Below, in pieces: positions 1-6,790 of a stretch of DNA of 8,803 bases (positions within the stretch are counted from its first letter, which is position 1; each line of letters opens with the position of its first letter). This DNA comes from Syntrophomonadaceae bacterium (GTDB lineage Bacteria > Bacillota > Dethiobacteria > DTU022). Below the pieces are notes generated by a model. The model did no database searches. It was not told the DNA's origin and saw only the letters and a list, made by a program, of their open reading frames with translations. The stretch lies in the NCBI GenBank assembly GCA_003553305.1, contig PWEB01000197.1, positions 1 to 8,803 on the forward strand. The letters run 5' to 3'. The translations under genes and the position numbers were made by a program.

Positions 1-148
1 AGAGCTTTAACCCTCAACGCTGTTGAATAAATTCTTTACTCCACGGGACAGGGAAAATCAGTTAACAATCTTTTAACATCAGGCCGGTTAATTCAAAAAC
101 TCATTATTTCTAGCACAAAACCCTTCTAGCTTAACTTAAGATGTGCTT

Positions 149-949
149 TCAAAACTCTAGATCAACTTTCTTCTTCATCCACTTCCAGGAATAAGTAGTT
201 AATAACAAAGCTAGAACAATCTCTACTCCTGAGTTAATTAATGGAAAAGCATTTGTAAATATTTCACCGCTAAAGTTTCCCAGTGCATGATAGATAATCA
301 CCACAAATGCTATCCTGCCGCTTTTATTATACAACCAGGCATAAATTGGGGCACCGATTATTATACTAAAATGAAAAGTCCAAAAGGGTGTTGTCCCCAC
401 TCCCAGTTGCGATTGATATGTCCCCTCCATAAAGAATAGGGGTAAATGCCAGGCTGCCCAGAAAAAGGAGACCATAAAACTGGCTAGAATTATTGGAACT
501 TTCCTCTGGAGGCCCTCTAAGGCATAGGCCCTCCATCCGATTTCCTCCATTCCCCCAATTATTATGCCGATTAGAATAAATATGAAGGGGCCAATATCAA
601 AGAGGTCCTTTCCATTGAGAAATAGATTATGTAATAAAATAGGGGTAATCCTTAATATGAGCACCAGCAAGATTACATATAAATACCAGCGAAACTTTAG
701 TGTTAGAGGATTTAAAACTCTGCGCATGAATTGAAAAGCAGTTGCATCAAGGCTTTTATCCCAATAACCTGTTTTGACTAAAATCAATGATACAAATAAA
801 GGACCAAACCCCCCTGCTAAAGATAAAAGAACGGTAGGAAATTGTAAATAACTTTGACCGGTAAAAAAGGTTAAAGCAAAAAATGTCCAGGTCCAAACCA
901 CAGTGCCAATAAGATATAACCACGGGGCAGGTTTATTTTTTTCCGGCAT
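149..949 (-). CDS. CPBP-family intramembrane metalloprotease (CAAX protease / bacteriocin-processing type)
   Basis: This is a 266-residue, strongly hydrophobic protein with about seven to eight predicted membrane segments (for example residues 10-30, 40-59, 88-107, 119-133, 151-170, 192-207, 214-225 and 240-254). The family signature is complete. Motif 1 is EEIGWR at 135-140 (Glu135, Glu136, Arg140), motif 2 is FWAAWH at 163-168 (His168), and motif 3 is HALGN at 221-225 (His221, Asn225). These are the residues expected to bind the metal and activate water inside the membrane. The ATG start is supported by GGAGG six bases upstream. In bacteria such proteins are often linked to bacteriocin self-immunity or peptide processing, but no bacteriocin gene is visible here, so the substrate is unknown. 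It is monocistronic in this window and separated from other genes. The family call is firm; the physiological role is not. Confidence 0.9.
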   Translation of the reverse strand: MPEKNKPAPWLYLIGTVVWTWTFFALTFFTGQSYLQFPTVLLSLAGGFGPLFVSLILVKTGYWDKSLDATAFQFMRRVLNPLTLKFRWYLYVILLVLILRITPILLHNLFLNGKDLFDIGPFIFILIGIIIGGMEEIGWRAYALEGLQRKVPIILASFMVSFFWAAWHLPLFFMEGTYQSQLGVGTTPFWTFHFSIIIGAPIYAWLYNKSGRIAFVVIIYHALGNFSGEIFTNAFPLINSGVEIVLALLLTTYSWKWMKKKVDLEF

Positions 950-1034
950 TATGTGCCTCCAGGCTATTAGCTAAGATAGTACGAAATTACTTTCCAACGC
1001 TATCATTCTTCACTTGGCCTATTTCATCCTTTTT

Positions 1035-1065
1035 AAATAAACAAAAACCTCTACGAATAGAAGTT
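1035..1065 (-). terminator. Orphan UUCG-loop terminator or leader attenuator
   Basis: Read on the minus strand, AACTTCTA, loop TTCG and TAGAGGTT form an 8-bp stem with one G-U pair, closed by a UUCG tetraloop. It is followed by TTTGTTTATTT. That is the shape of an intrinsic terminator, though the stem is A/U-rich. No minus-strand gene lies just upstream of it, and the CPBP protease start is 86 bases downstream. It could be a leftover from a lost gene, an attenuator in the protease leader, or a barrier to stray transcription. Confidence 0.45.
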
Positions 1066-1267
1066 CCCTGCTATAACCCCCATAAATCGACTCAGTAGCT
1101 AATTACACCCTCTTATGATACACTCAAACCAGTTCAGCAAAAGAAGCCACTATGGTCGAAAAAGAACAGGTGTATTATTCCAGGAGTAGTTTAAAAAGCG
1201 CTACCATTTACAGCTTCGCTTAATACAGATTATCTGAATCATTTGCTGAGTATTAATATTTAATCTG

Positions 1268-1329
1268 CGGTAAAAAATAAGGAAGTAATAAAATTGGGTT
1301 ACAAACAGGAACTCAGACCATTTTTACCG
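1268..1329. repeat. 9-base inverted repeat with 44-base spacer upstream of a promoter
   Basis: CGGTAAAAA at 1268-1276 is exactly complementary to TTTTTACCG at 1321-1329. The right arm ends eight bases before the -35 box of the strong plus-strand promoter. The arms could be paired binding sites for a regulator, the stem of a large RNA fold on the minus strand, or chance in AT-rich DNA. Confidence 0.3.
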
Positions 1330-1337
1330 GACTCTAG

Positions 1338-1367
1338 TTGACATGGTTAAAACAATGAAAGTATAAT
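1338..1367 (+). promoter_or_regulatory. Consensus sigma-A promoter for the 132-aa protein gene
   Basis: TTGACA at 1338-1343 and TATAAT at 1362-1367 both match the housekeeping consensus perfectly, with an 18-base spacer. Transcription should begin near 1374, giving a leader of roughly 34 bases that carries AGAGGTGA at 1393-1400, seven bases before the ATG at 1408. It is the strongest promoter visible in the window. Confidence 0.85.
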
Positions 1368-1407
1368 TACGTAAGCAAGGCCATAAAGAAAAAGAGGTGA
1401 CCACCAA

Positions 1408-1806
1408 ATGAAAGACAATGGGGTTGTAGGTAGTTTCCAGGATACTGTCTCAGATGTATTAATCCGTCACCGCAGCATCCTCGACTGTTTGTCCAAATAC
1501 CAGGAATCAACAGCCCGGGTAAATCGCAGCGTAATCAAAACGGTTACAGATTGCGGTTGCATATCGATTAACGCCAATAAAAAAGAATACCCCCAGAAAG
1601 ACTCACTCAAAGATTGTGGTGAGCATATGGATTCCCATATAAAAGGAGCACTTTGTGAGCATTGCCGAGAAGTAATTGCTGAAGAAATCGGCAAGCATTT
1701 GTTTTATCTGACAGCCCTTTGTAACACCCTCGACTTTGAGCTGGAAGACTTATTTAACATGGAGCAAAACAAAATCAGTACACTCGGTCATTTTCTGCTC
1801 TCATAA
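1408..1806 (+). CDS. Small Cys-rich protein with degenerate MazG-like C-terminus
   Basis: This is a 132-residue soluble protein with no signal peptide or membrane segment. The N-terminal half (about 8-47) looks helical. A Cys-Gly-Cys lies at 49-51, another Cys at 70 and a C-x2-C pair (CEHC) at 83-86, enough thiols to bind zinc or another metal. From about 91 to 127 the sequence (E-x2-GKHLFYLTAL, then DLFNMEQNKISTLG) resembles the last two helices of MazG-type nucleotide pyrophosphohydrolases, but the acidic residues that bind magnesium in real MazG proteins are not evident. I recall similar short proteins in Desulfotomaculum-type Clostridia, often labelled DUF1573; that label is from memory and unchecked. 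Start ATG 1408 has a good AGAGGTGA site and a perfect promoter, so the gene is very likely expressed. No terminator is visible after its stop. Function unknown. Confidence 0.8.
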   Translation: MKDNGVVGSFQDTVSDVLIRHRSILDCLSKYQESTARVNRSVIKTVTDCGCISINANKKEYPQKDSLKDCGEHMDSHIKGALCEHCREVIAEEIGKHLFYLTALCNTLDFELEDLFNMEQNKISTLGHFLLS

Positions 1807-1869
1807 ATAACTGATCAAACCCGGGGCTGGAAGCTTAGAAGGTACTATCCATAAGTGGGGTAAGCCCAA

Positions 1870-2007
1870 ATGACCATCACCGTCAGAGAAGCGCTGCAAA
1901 TCGGCTGCCTGGCAGACAAGTTTAAACATGTCTTAGAGCAGGGCCACTCCGATTGCTTCCCTTATATTGTCCACCCCGATCAGCTGCAATCCCTTAAACT
2001 CACTTGA
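1870..2007 (+). pseudogene. 5' stump of a PucR-type regulator gene, truncated
   Basis: A 45-codon frame begins ATG at 1870. Its first residues (MTITVREALQIGCL) match the conserved start of PucR-family transcription regulators, which normally continue for several hundred residues through a PucR domain, a GGDEF-like region and a C-terminal helix-turn-helix. Here the resemblance ends after about 14-17 residues (near 1911-1920). The remaining codons run antisense through the last 75 bases of radA and stop at 2007. A GGGG at 1857-1860 is a weak possible ribosome site. The simplest reading is that a deletion removed nearly all of a pucR-like gene and joined its first codons to the radA 3' flank. 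A short translated peptide remains possible but would lack every functional domain. Confidence 0.55.
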
Positions 2008-3306
2008 CCCCTCCTTCAAATCAGCGCGGTTGCTTTCGGGCAGGATAAAACGCTTAAAACCAAGTTTACGAGCTTCATTTAAACGCTGCCGAATCCTGCT
2101 GACCGGACGAATTTCTCCGGTCAGGCCTATTTCACCGACCGCCACTGTGTCCCCGCTCAAAGGCTTGCCTTTCAGGCTGGAGGTCAGACTTAAAGCTAAA
2201 GCCAGATCGGCTGCTGTTTCATAAAGACGCACCCCTCCGACCGCGTTTACAAAAGTATCAAGGCCGAAGAAAGCAATCCCGGCATGTTTCTCAAGCACCG
2301 CCAAAACAAGGGCCACCCGGTTCAGCTCTAGGCCGGTCGAGGTGCGCTTCGGGGTCGGGTAACTGGTCGGAGCTACCAGGGACTGGATTTCCACTAAAAG
2401 AGGCCGGGTTCCTTCCATACTGGCGGTAATCACAGCTCCCGCAGACTGCTCCCGGCGCTGGGTTATAAACAAATGGGAAGGGTTAGTTACCTCAACCATC
2501 CCTTCATTCTCCATCATAAAAACCCCGATTTCATTAGTTGAACCAAAGCGGTTCTTCACTCCACGTAAAATACGAAAACTGTGATAACGATCGCCCTCCA
2601 GGTAGAGCACGCAGTCAACCATGTGCTCAAGCAGGCGCGGGCCGGCCATGGCACCTTCCTTGGTAACATGCCCAACCAGGAATACTGCAATATTTTGTTC
2701 TTTAGCCAGGCGGACCAGTTCGGCGGTCACCTCCCGCACCTGGCTGACACTGCCGGGTACCCCTTCTGATTCACCGCGGTAAATTGACTGCACTGAGTCG
2801 ACAATCAGCACTGCCGGCTTAATAGTCCCCGCAATTTCAAGCAGTTCTTCAAGATCGGTCACTGCTGCTGTATAAAAGCTTTCATTAATATTTAAACGCT
2901 CTGCGCGCATCTTTAACTGGTAGAGCGACTCTTCACCGCTGGCATAGAAAATGCTCCGCTCCCCGGTTCCATCTTTGGCAAGGCGGGCCGCGACTTGTAA
3001 AAGCAGGGTCGATTTACCAATTCCGGGATCGCCTCCGAGCAGAATCACAGAACCAAAAACCACTCCGCCCCCGAGGACCCGGTCAAATTCAGCAGTCCCG
3101 GTAACCAGGCGTTGCTCACCGGTCGCAGCTACCTCGTTTAAAGAAACCACCCGGGTCTGACCCTTCGGGGCGCTGCCCCGTTTTTTTGAGGCAGACTCAC
3201 CCTCAACCATGGTGTTCCATTCATCGCAGGCCGGACAGCGGCCCATCCATCTGTGGGCTTCGTAACCACAGCCGGCACAATAAAAAAGCGTCTTCTTCTT
3301 GGCCAA
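1933..3306 (-). CDS. radA: DNA repair protein RadA (Sms), branch-migration ATPase
   Basis: RadA is a RecA-like, DnaB-related ATPase that helps process recombination intermediates. The protein is 457 residues, the usual length. In order: a four-Cys zinc finger (C10-x2-C13 and C24-x2-C27), Walker A GGDPGIGKST at 91-100, Walker B ending LIVDS near 167-171, the RadA-specific KNRFG motif at 251-255, and a Lon-protease-like C-terminal domain from about 290 to the end. I place the start at TTG 3306, giving MAKKKTLFYC, because GGAGG lies seven bases upstream and this is where RadA proteins normally begin. A TTG at 3327 would add seven residues but has no ribosome site. It follows nfo on the same strand after 126 bases that may contain its own promoter. 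Its 3' end overlaps the plus-strand pucR stump. Confidence 0.97.
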   Translation of the reverse strand: MAKKKTLFYCAGCGYEAHRWMGRCPACDEWNTMVEGESASKKRGSAPKGQTRVVSLNEVAATGEQRLVTGTAEFDRVLGGGVVFGSVILLGGDPGIGKSTLLLQVAARLAKDGTGERSIFYASGEESLYQLKMRAERLNINESFYTAAVTDLEELLEIAGTIKPAVLIVDSVQSIYRGESEGVPGSVSQVREVTAELVRLAKEQNIAVFLVGHVTKEGAMAGPRLLEHMVDCVLYLEGDRYHSFRILRGVKNRFGSTNEIGVFMMENEGMVEVTNPSHLFITQRREQSAGAVITASMEGTRPLLVEIQSLVAPTSYPTPKRTSTGLELNRVALVLAVLEKHAGIAFFGLDTFVNAVGGVRLYETAADLALALSLTSSLKGKPLSGDTVAVGEIGLTGEIRPVSRIRQRLNEARKLGFKRFILPESNRADLKEGSSEFKGLQLIGVDNIREAIGVALL

Positions 3307-3368
3307 GCTTTTCCCTCCATCCGGCAAGCAAATTGATTTAGTGAAGGCACAGGAATAACGATTAAAAT

Positions 3369-3374
3369 ATTATA
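3369..3374 (-). promoter_or_regulatory. Possible -10 box for radA
   Basis: The minus strand reads TATAAT here, 63 bases before the radA TTG start and inside the 126-base nfo-radA gap. No convincing -35 box sits 16-18 bases upstream, so this is only a candidate. The alternative is that radA depends on read-through from nfo. Confidence 0.3.
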
Positions 3375-3432
3375 GATAGCAGTGCGGCAGCAGGTTCGCT
3401 TTTTTATTTAACTAAACCCGTGTTTGGAAATG

Positions 3433-4272
3433 CTATCCTTTATAAAGCTCCCGCAGGGTGTTTAAATTTGTGCGGTCCCATTCGGTACCGTTTTCAGGTG
3501 TTTCAAGAATCACCGGCAAATCTTCGGGCCAACCGTAGTTTAAAAGAGCGGCAAAACCTTCCTTATTAATGCTGCCCTCTCCTATGTGGGCATGGCGGTC
3601 GACCTTCGAACCCAGGTCCACCCTGGTGTCGTTGACATGAATAACCTGCAGGTGCTCCAGCCCGACAGCGTTATTAAAAAGGGAAAGGGTTTTATCCACC
3701 CCACCGGCGCTGCCCACATCATAACCGGCTGCCCAGCTGTGCGCGGTGTCGATACAGATCCCCAGGGCCCCTTTAGGGAAAGAAGCCAGGATCTGACCTA
3801 ATTCTTCAAATCTGGACCCCAGGGCGCTGCCGCTGCCGGCTGTATTCTCTAAAAGCAGTTTAACCGATAAAGGCCACTCCGGAAGCCCCTCCCTGATACT
3901 ATCAATAATCTGGGCCAGGCCCTTATCCACCCCCTGCCCTCCGTGGTTGCCGGTGTGCAGGACTACGTAAGGGGCACGGTGTAGTGCGGCCCGCTCCATT
4001 GTTTCACCGAGCAGTTTTTTTGATTTAGCCAAAAATTCTTCATTGTTCGAGGCCAGGTTGATCAGGTAAGCGCTGTGAACCACCAGGGGATTAATATCAT
4101 GTTTTTCAAGCAGGTCAGCCCTTTTTTCAGCCTCTTTTGCTTCCAGCTTACCCATCCGCCAACCGCTCGGATTGCCGGGGAAAATCTGAATACTCCGGCA
4201 GCCCAGCTCAGCTACCCGTTCTACATTTTTCGCAAATCCACCCTTTTGGGGCATGTGTACTCCAAAGCGCAA
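3433..4272 (-). CDS. nfo: Endonuclease IV (AP endonuclease, deoxyribonuclease IV)
   Basis: This enzyme cuts DNA 5' of abasic sites and removes 3' blocking groups in base excision repair, using a three-zinc centre in a TIM barrel. The 279-residue protein keeps all nine metal ligands expected from E. coli Nfo: His66, His106, Glu142, Asp175, His178, His212, Asp225, His227 and Glu257. They lie in recognisable motifs: HSAYLINL (66-73), LLENTAGSG (140-148), CIDTAHSWAAGYD (173-185), HVNDTR (212-217), DRHAHIGEG (225-233) and ILETP (255-259). The start is TTG at 4272, with GGAGGT seven bases upstream. It lies 81 bases after the sirtuin gene on the same strand and 126 before radA, so a shared transcript with a repair theme is possible. 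Nothing looks broken or foreign. Confidence 0.97.
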   Translation of the reverse strand: MRFGVHMPQKGGFAKNVERVAELGCRSIQIFPGNPSGWRMGKLEAKEAEKRADLLEKHDINPLVVHSAYLINLASNNEEFLAKSKKLLGETMERAALHRAPYVVLHTGNHGGQGVDKGLAQIIDSIREGLPEWPLSVKLLLENTAGSGSALGSRFEELGQILASFPKGALGICIDTAHSWAAGYDVGSAGGVDKTLSLFNNAVGLEHLQVIHVNDTRVDLGSKVDRHAHIGEGSINKEGFAALLNYGWPEDLPVILETPENGTEWDRTNLNTLRELYKG

Positions 4273-4353
4273 AGGGTTTACCTCCAGTGATTGTTATTTT
4301 AAGATCCTCTTAAAAATCCAGCAATGCAAGGCTGATCTCCGGCCCAATAAAGC

Positions 4354-5106
4354 CTATTTTCTCTGGTTGAGTTCCTCTAACAGCAAGCTCATTACCTGCG
4401 CCGTACTATCGTTAATAACCACCCGGGCTGCTTTGTCATAAAAAGTCTGGGTCCGGTTAATGATCACCAGGTTGTCGCAGAGCGAGGGGATTTGGTTGGC
4501 GGGAGAAACCTGCATGCTAGAACCGATCACCATGATCAGGTCAGCCTTGCTGGCTTCTTCAAGCGCTTGTTGGTAATCTGCGGAAAGAGCCTCTCCGAAA
4601 AAAATCACGTCCGGTTTTAGCGGTTCGCCACATTCCACGCAGCGCGGAGGCAGCAGCCCTTCCTCTACATCAGCAACCACATCTTCGATGGGGACCTGCC
4701 GGTCGCAATGCATACAGATTGCCCTGCTTAAAGTGCCATGAATCTCTAAAACCCGCCGGGATCCGCCTTTTTGGTGCAAACCATCGACATTCTGAGTAAT
4801 CACAGCTTTGATCAAACCGCGCTTTTCAAGTTCTGCTAAAACTGTATGCGTTTCATTAGGTTCTGCCTGCTCAAGTTGACGGAAAAAAGGAGCCCCCGCT
4901 TTATAAAGGGCTTCGGGGTTAGCCTTAAAGCCCTGGATAGTAAAAAGCTCGGGGTCTAAAACCGTCCAGAGGCCGCTGCCGGGGCTGCGAAAGTCAGGCA
5001 CTCCGCTTTCAGTGGAAACACCGGCTCCGGTCAGTACAACCGGGTAACTGCTCTTTTCAAGAAGGTCAGCGATCTTTTTAACATTTCGGGCAAGCTGTTC
5101 TTCCAC
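4354..5106 (-). CDS. NAD-dependent protein deacylase, Sir2 family (sirtuin)
   Basis: Sirtuins remove acetyl or other acyl groups from protein lysines while consuming NAD+. Features of the 250-residue protein: the NAD-binding GAGVS at 27-31 followed by SGVPDFRS, TQNVDGLH at 104-111, catalytic His123 in EIHG, a four-Cys zinc site (C131-x2-C134 and C156-x2-C159), PDVIFFGE at 165-172 and GSSMQV at 195-200. The Tyr-x2-Arg pair typical of desuccinylase-type sirtuins is not seen in the expected region, which favours deacetylation; architecture resembles Thermotoga Sir2. I choose GTG 5106 because the GTG at 5115 lies inside the AGGAGGT ribosome site itself, while 5106 is eight bases beyond GGAGG. It starts 14 bases after yjbQ stops, so the two are probably cotranscribed. 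Confidence 0.95.
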   Translation of the reverse strand: MEEQLARNVKKIADLLEKSSYPVVLTGAGVSTESGVPDFRSPGSGLWTVLDPELFTIQGFKANPEALYKAGAPFFRQLEQAEPNETHTVLAELEKRGLIKAVITQNVDGLHQKGGSRRVLEIHGTLSRAICMHCDRQVPIEDVVADVEEGLLPPRCVECGEPLKPDVIFFGEALSADYQQALEEASKADLIMVIGSSMQVSPANQIPSLCDNLVIINRTQTFYDKAARVVINDSTAQVMSLLLEELNQRK

Positions 5107-5120
5107 TATGACCACCTCCT

Positions 5121-5513
5121 TTAATCTATCCAGATTTTTACCTTCCTGGTTCGCGGCCCGTCAAACTCGGCTAAAAAAACTCCCTGCCAGGTCCCAAGCT
5201 CAAGATAACCGTTCCGGATGATCAGATGCAGCGAGCAGCCCAGGAGGGATGCCTTGATATGAGCTGCGCTGTTCCCCTCACTGTGCTGATAATTCCCCTT
5301 CAAGGGCACCATGTTCTGCAAAAAACCAAGTAAATCCTCCATTACAGCAGGGTCAGCGTCCTCATTAACGGTCACCGCTGCAGTGGTATGAGAAACAAAT
5401 ACCGTGCAGCAGCCGTCTTTAACTTGGCTTCGTTGAAGCAGTTCGTTGATCTTCGGGGAAATATTGATAAACTGTTCAGCCCTGCTGCTTTCTACAGTCA
5501 GTTCAAGGTGCAC
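5121..5513 (-). CDS. yjbQ: YjbQ/UPF0047 family protein (secondary thiamine-phosphate synthase-like)
   Basis: This is a 130-residue small globular protein, full length for the family. Conserved blocks are SHTTAAVTVNEDADP at 41-55, the His-rich YQHSEGNSAAH at 75-85 followed by IKASLLG, and LGTWQGVFLAEFDGPR at 106-121. E. coli YjbQ shows weak thiamine-phosphate synthase activity when overproduced, but its real role is unresolved, so the product name should be taken loosely. The start is GTG 5513, with a G-rich AAGGGGG site seven bases upstream; no in-frame ATG is better placed. A terminator for the preceding gene lies 45 bases upstream, so the gene either has a promoter in that short AT-rich gap or relies on read-through. 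No thiamine gene is nearby. Confidence 0.93.
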   Translation of the reverse strand: MHLELTVESSRAEQFINISPKINELLQRSQVKDGCCTVFVSHTTAAVTVNEDADPAVMEDLLGFLQNMVPLKGNYQHSEGNSAAHIKASLLGCSLHLIIRNGYLELGTWQGVFLAEFDGPRTRKVKIWID

Positions 5514-5552
5514 TCAAAAACCCCCTTCACAAATAATAAATAGATAGATATG

Positions 5553-5580
5553 AAAAAGCCCCTTTTATTCAAAAAGGGGC
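5553..5580 (-). terminator. Intrinsic terminator after the TPR-HTH gene
   Basis: On the minus strand a perfect 9-bp stem (GCCCCTTTT with AAAAGGGGC, arms 5572-5580 and 5558-5566) encloses a five-base loop and is followed at once by TTTTT (5557-5553). It starts about 22 bases after the stop codon of the TPR-HTH gene and ends 39 bases before yjbQ, separating the two transcripts. The plus-strand reading has no T tract. Confidence 0.85.
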
Positions 5581-5602
5581 CTGCTAAAGAGAAGCTAACC
5601 AT

Positions 5603-6790
5603 TTAATCATGCTCTCCTTCGTGGTCCGTCAGGAAAGTGAGCATATTACGGTAAGCTTTCTGGTCAATCTGTAAAAATTCGTTAATTGCAGAGTATTTCC
5701 GCCTCACACTGGCGGTGGACACCCCGTACGCTGCCGCCAGATCCTTTTGGGTCAGGCTGAGAAAGTGAAAACGGGCCAGGCAGTATTCCAAACCGGCCGC
5801 CCAGGTCTGAGGCTTGTCAACCCGGGGAACCTCCGGATAGGCATGGTTGATATAATCGAGCCAGATCGCTTCAACATCATCGTAAAACTCATCTCCGTAA
5901 TAAGCGCTGCGGCGCATGTTCGCAAAAGTGCATTCAATAACCTGCTGCCACTTGCTGTCCCATACCGGGACCGGCTGCGGGTAATTCTGGAGGCTAACCT
6001 CACGAATAGCGCCTTCGCTGAAGACCCGGTAAACCCCGTCCGGGAAATTTTTCTTCAGTTCTAACAAAGCCACCTGGCGCAGCCTTTCTTTGACCCAGGG
6101 ATTGGCTACAAAATCAGTCAGGCTGGCCTGGGCCGCTGCGCAATCTGCTTCACCGTAAAGCCGGATGATTGCTTCTTTAAGAATATCGCTGCCCTGGTAA
6201 AGGCCTTTTTGCAGGGTCTGGCGAAAGCCATCTTCCTCCAGCAGGCGCTCTTGAAACTTAACCCGGCCCATCTCGCTGATCAGGTTTAGAATAGACTCAT
6301 TTTCCACAACGCTCAGGCTGCGGTCGCCGGATTCCAGATCTTCTTCATCTTCTTCCATGGCCAGCAGCAGGTCCTCTGCTTCGTCTGCCATTTCCCCCTC
6401 CGGATTGGTATGCAGATATTTTAGCAAGTAGTGCTTTGCTTCGGTCAAATCTTCCATCAAACCATGGTTGACCGCCATAAAAAAATAACACTCGCTCAGT
6501 TCTCCGTCCATATTTTGCACGATATGTTTAAAGATCCGGTTTGCCTCTTTTAAGCGGGAGGTTTTACTGAGCAGGCAGGCCAGGTTGTAATGATTCCAGG
6601 GATCATCCGGTTCAATTTCGATTGCTTTCTGCAAAAACAGGAGGGCCTTGGAAAGCTGGTTCTTGCTGTTATAGTACGTCCCTTTTTGGGTATAGTAAGG
6701 AGCATCCTGGGAAAAGGGGATCACTTTCAGGCTGCGGTCATTTGTTTTTAAAGTACCTTTGGGGCGGTCGGCTTTTCCCAAAAATTTCAC
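5603..6790 (-). CDS. TPR-repeat protein with acidic linker and C-terminal helix-turn-helix
   Basis: This is a 395-residue cytoplasmic protein of unknown function, with no signal peptide. Residues about 32-132 look like three tetratricopeptide repeats; the clearest is NQLSKALLFLQKAIEIEPDD (44-63). A very acidic linker (135-156, MEEDEEDLESGD) follows, then a helical middle region I do not recognise. The C-terminal part (about 280-370) has WAAGLEYCLARF followed by LTQKDLAAAYGVSTASVRRKY (346-366), a helix-turn-helix resembling the recognition element in the second cyclin fold of archaeal TFB/TFIIB. TPRs suggest a protein partner and the HTH suggests DNA binding, so a regulator or adaptor is plausible. 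The start is uncertain. GTG 6790 has GGAGA six bases upstream; TTG 6814 adds eight residues without a ribosome site; TTG 6781 is also possible. The gene follows yhaM with no terminator between and ends at a strong terminator. Confidence 0.85.
   Translation of the reverse strand: MKFLGKADRPKGTLKTNDRSLKVIPFSQDAPYYTQKGTYYNSKNQLSKALLFLQKAIEIEPDDPWNHYNLACLLSKTSRLKEANRIFKHIVQNMDGELSECYFFMAVNHGLMEDLTEAKHYLLKYLHTNPEGEMADEAEDLLLAMEEDEEDLESGDRSLSVVENESILNLISEMGRVKFQERLLEEDGFRQTLQKGLYQGSDILKEAIIRLYGEADCAAAQASLTDFVANPWVKERLRQVALLELKKNFPDGVYRVFSEGAIREVSLQNYPQPVPVWDSKWQQVIECTFANMRRSAYYGDEFYDDVEAIWLDYINHAYPEVPRVDKPQTWAAGLEYCLARFHFLSLTQKDLAAAYGVSTASVRRKYSAINEFLQIDQKAYRNMLTFLTDHEGEHD

Larger units (their letters stand above)
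950..1407. other. AT-rich intergenic region between divergent genes
   Basis: These 458 bases separate the divergently transcribed CPBP protease and the 132-aa protein gene. They hold an orphan terminator-like hairpin facing minus (1035-1065), a 9-base inverted repeat with long spacing (1268-1276 and 1321-1329) and a strong plus-strand promoter (1338-1367). I found no credible gene in the middle part (1066-1267): reading frames there are at most a couple of dozen codons, lack ribosome binding sites and resemble nothing I recognise. Confidence 0.6.

Noticed and set aside
1152..1223. 23-codon plus-strand frame in the intergenic region
   Set aside because: There is no ribosome site or promoter at a sensible distance, and the peptide resembles nothing.
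1467..1694. 75-codon minus-strand frame inside the 132-aa gene
   Set aside because: It is antisense to a gene with a perfect promoter and good ribosome site, has no ribosome site of its own and resembles nothing.
3138..3350. 70-codon minus-strand frame overlapping the start of radA
   Set aside because: It is out of frame with radA, and its translation is Arg/Pro-rich in the way typical of a shadow frame; the conserved zinc finger is in the other frame.
4297..4315. Hairpin TTTTAAGA / TCTTAAAA between the sirtuin and nfo genes
   Set aside because: The stem is almost all A-T with a three-base loop and no proper T tract after it, so it is unlikely to end transcription.
4296..4325. Possible nfo promoter (TTGCTG, 17-base spacer, TAAAAT on the minus strand)
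   Set aside because: The -35 box matches consensus at only three of six positions in AT-rich DNA, so it cannot be told from chance.
5553..5580. The 9-bp hairpin read as a bidirectional terminator
   Set aside because: Only the minus-strand reading is followed by a T run; the plus-strand side continues CTGCTAAAG.
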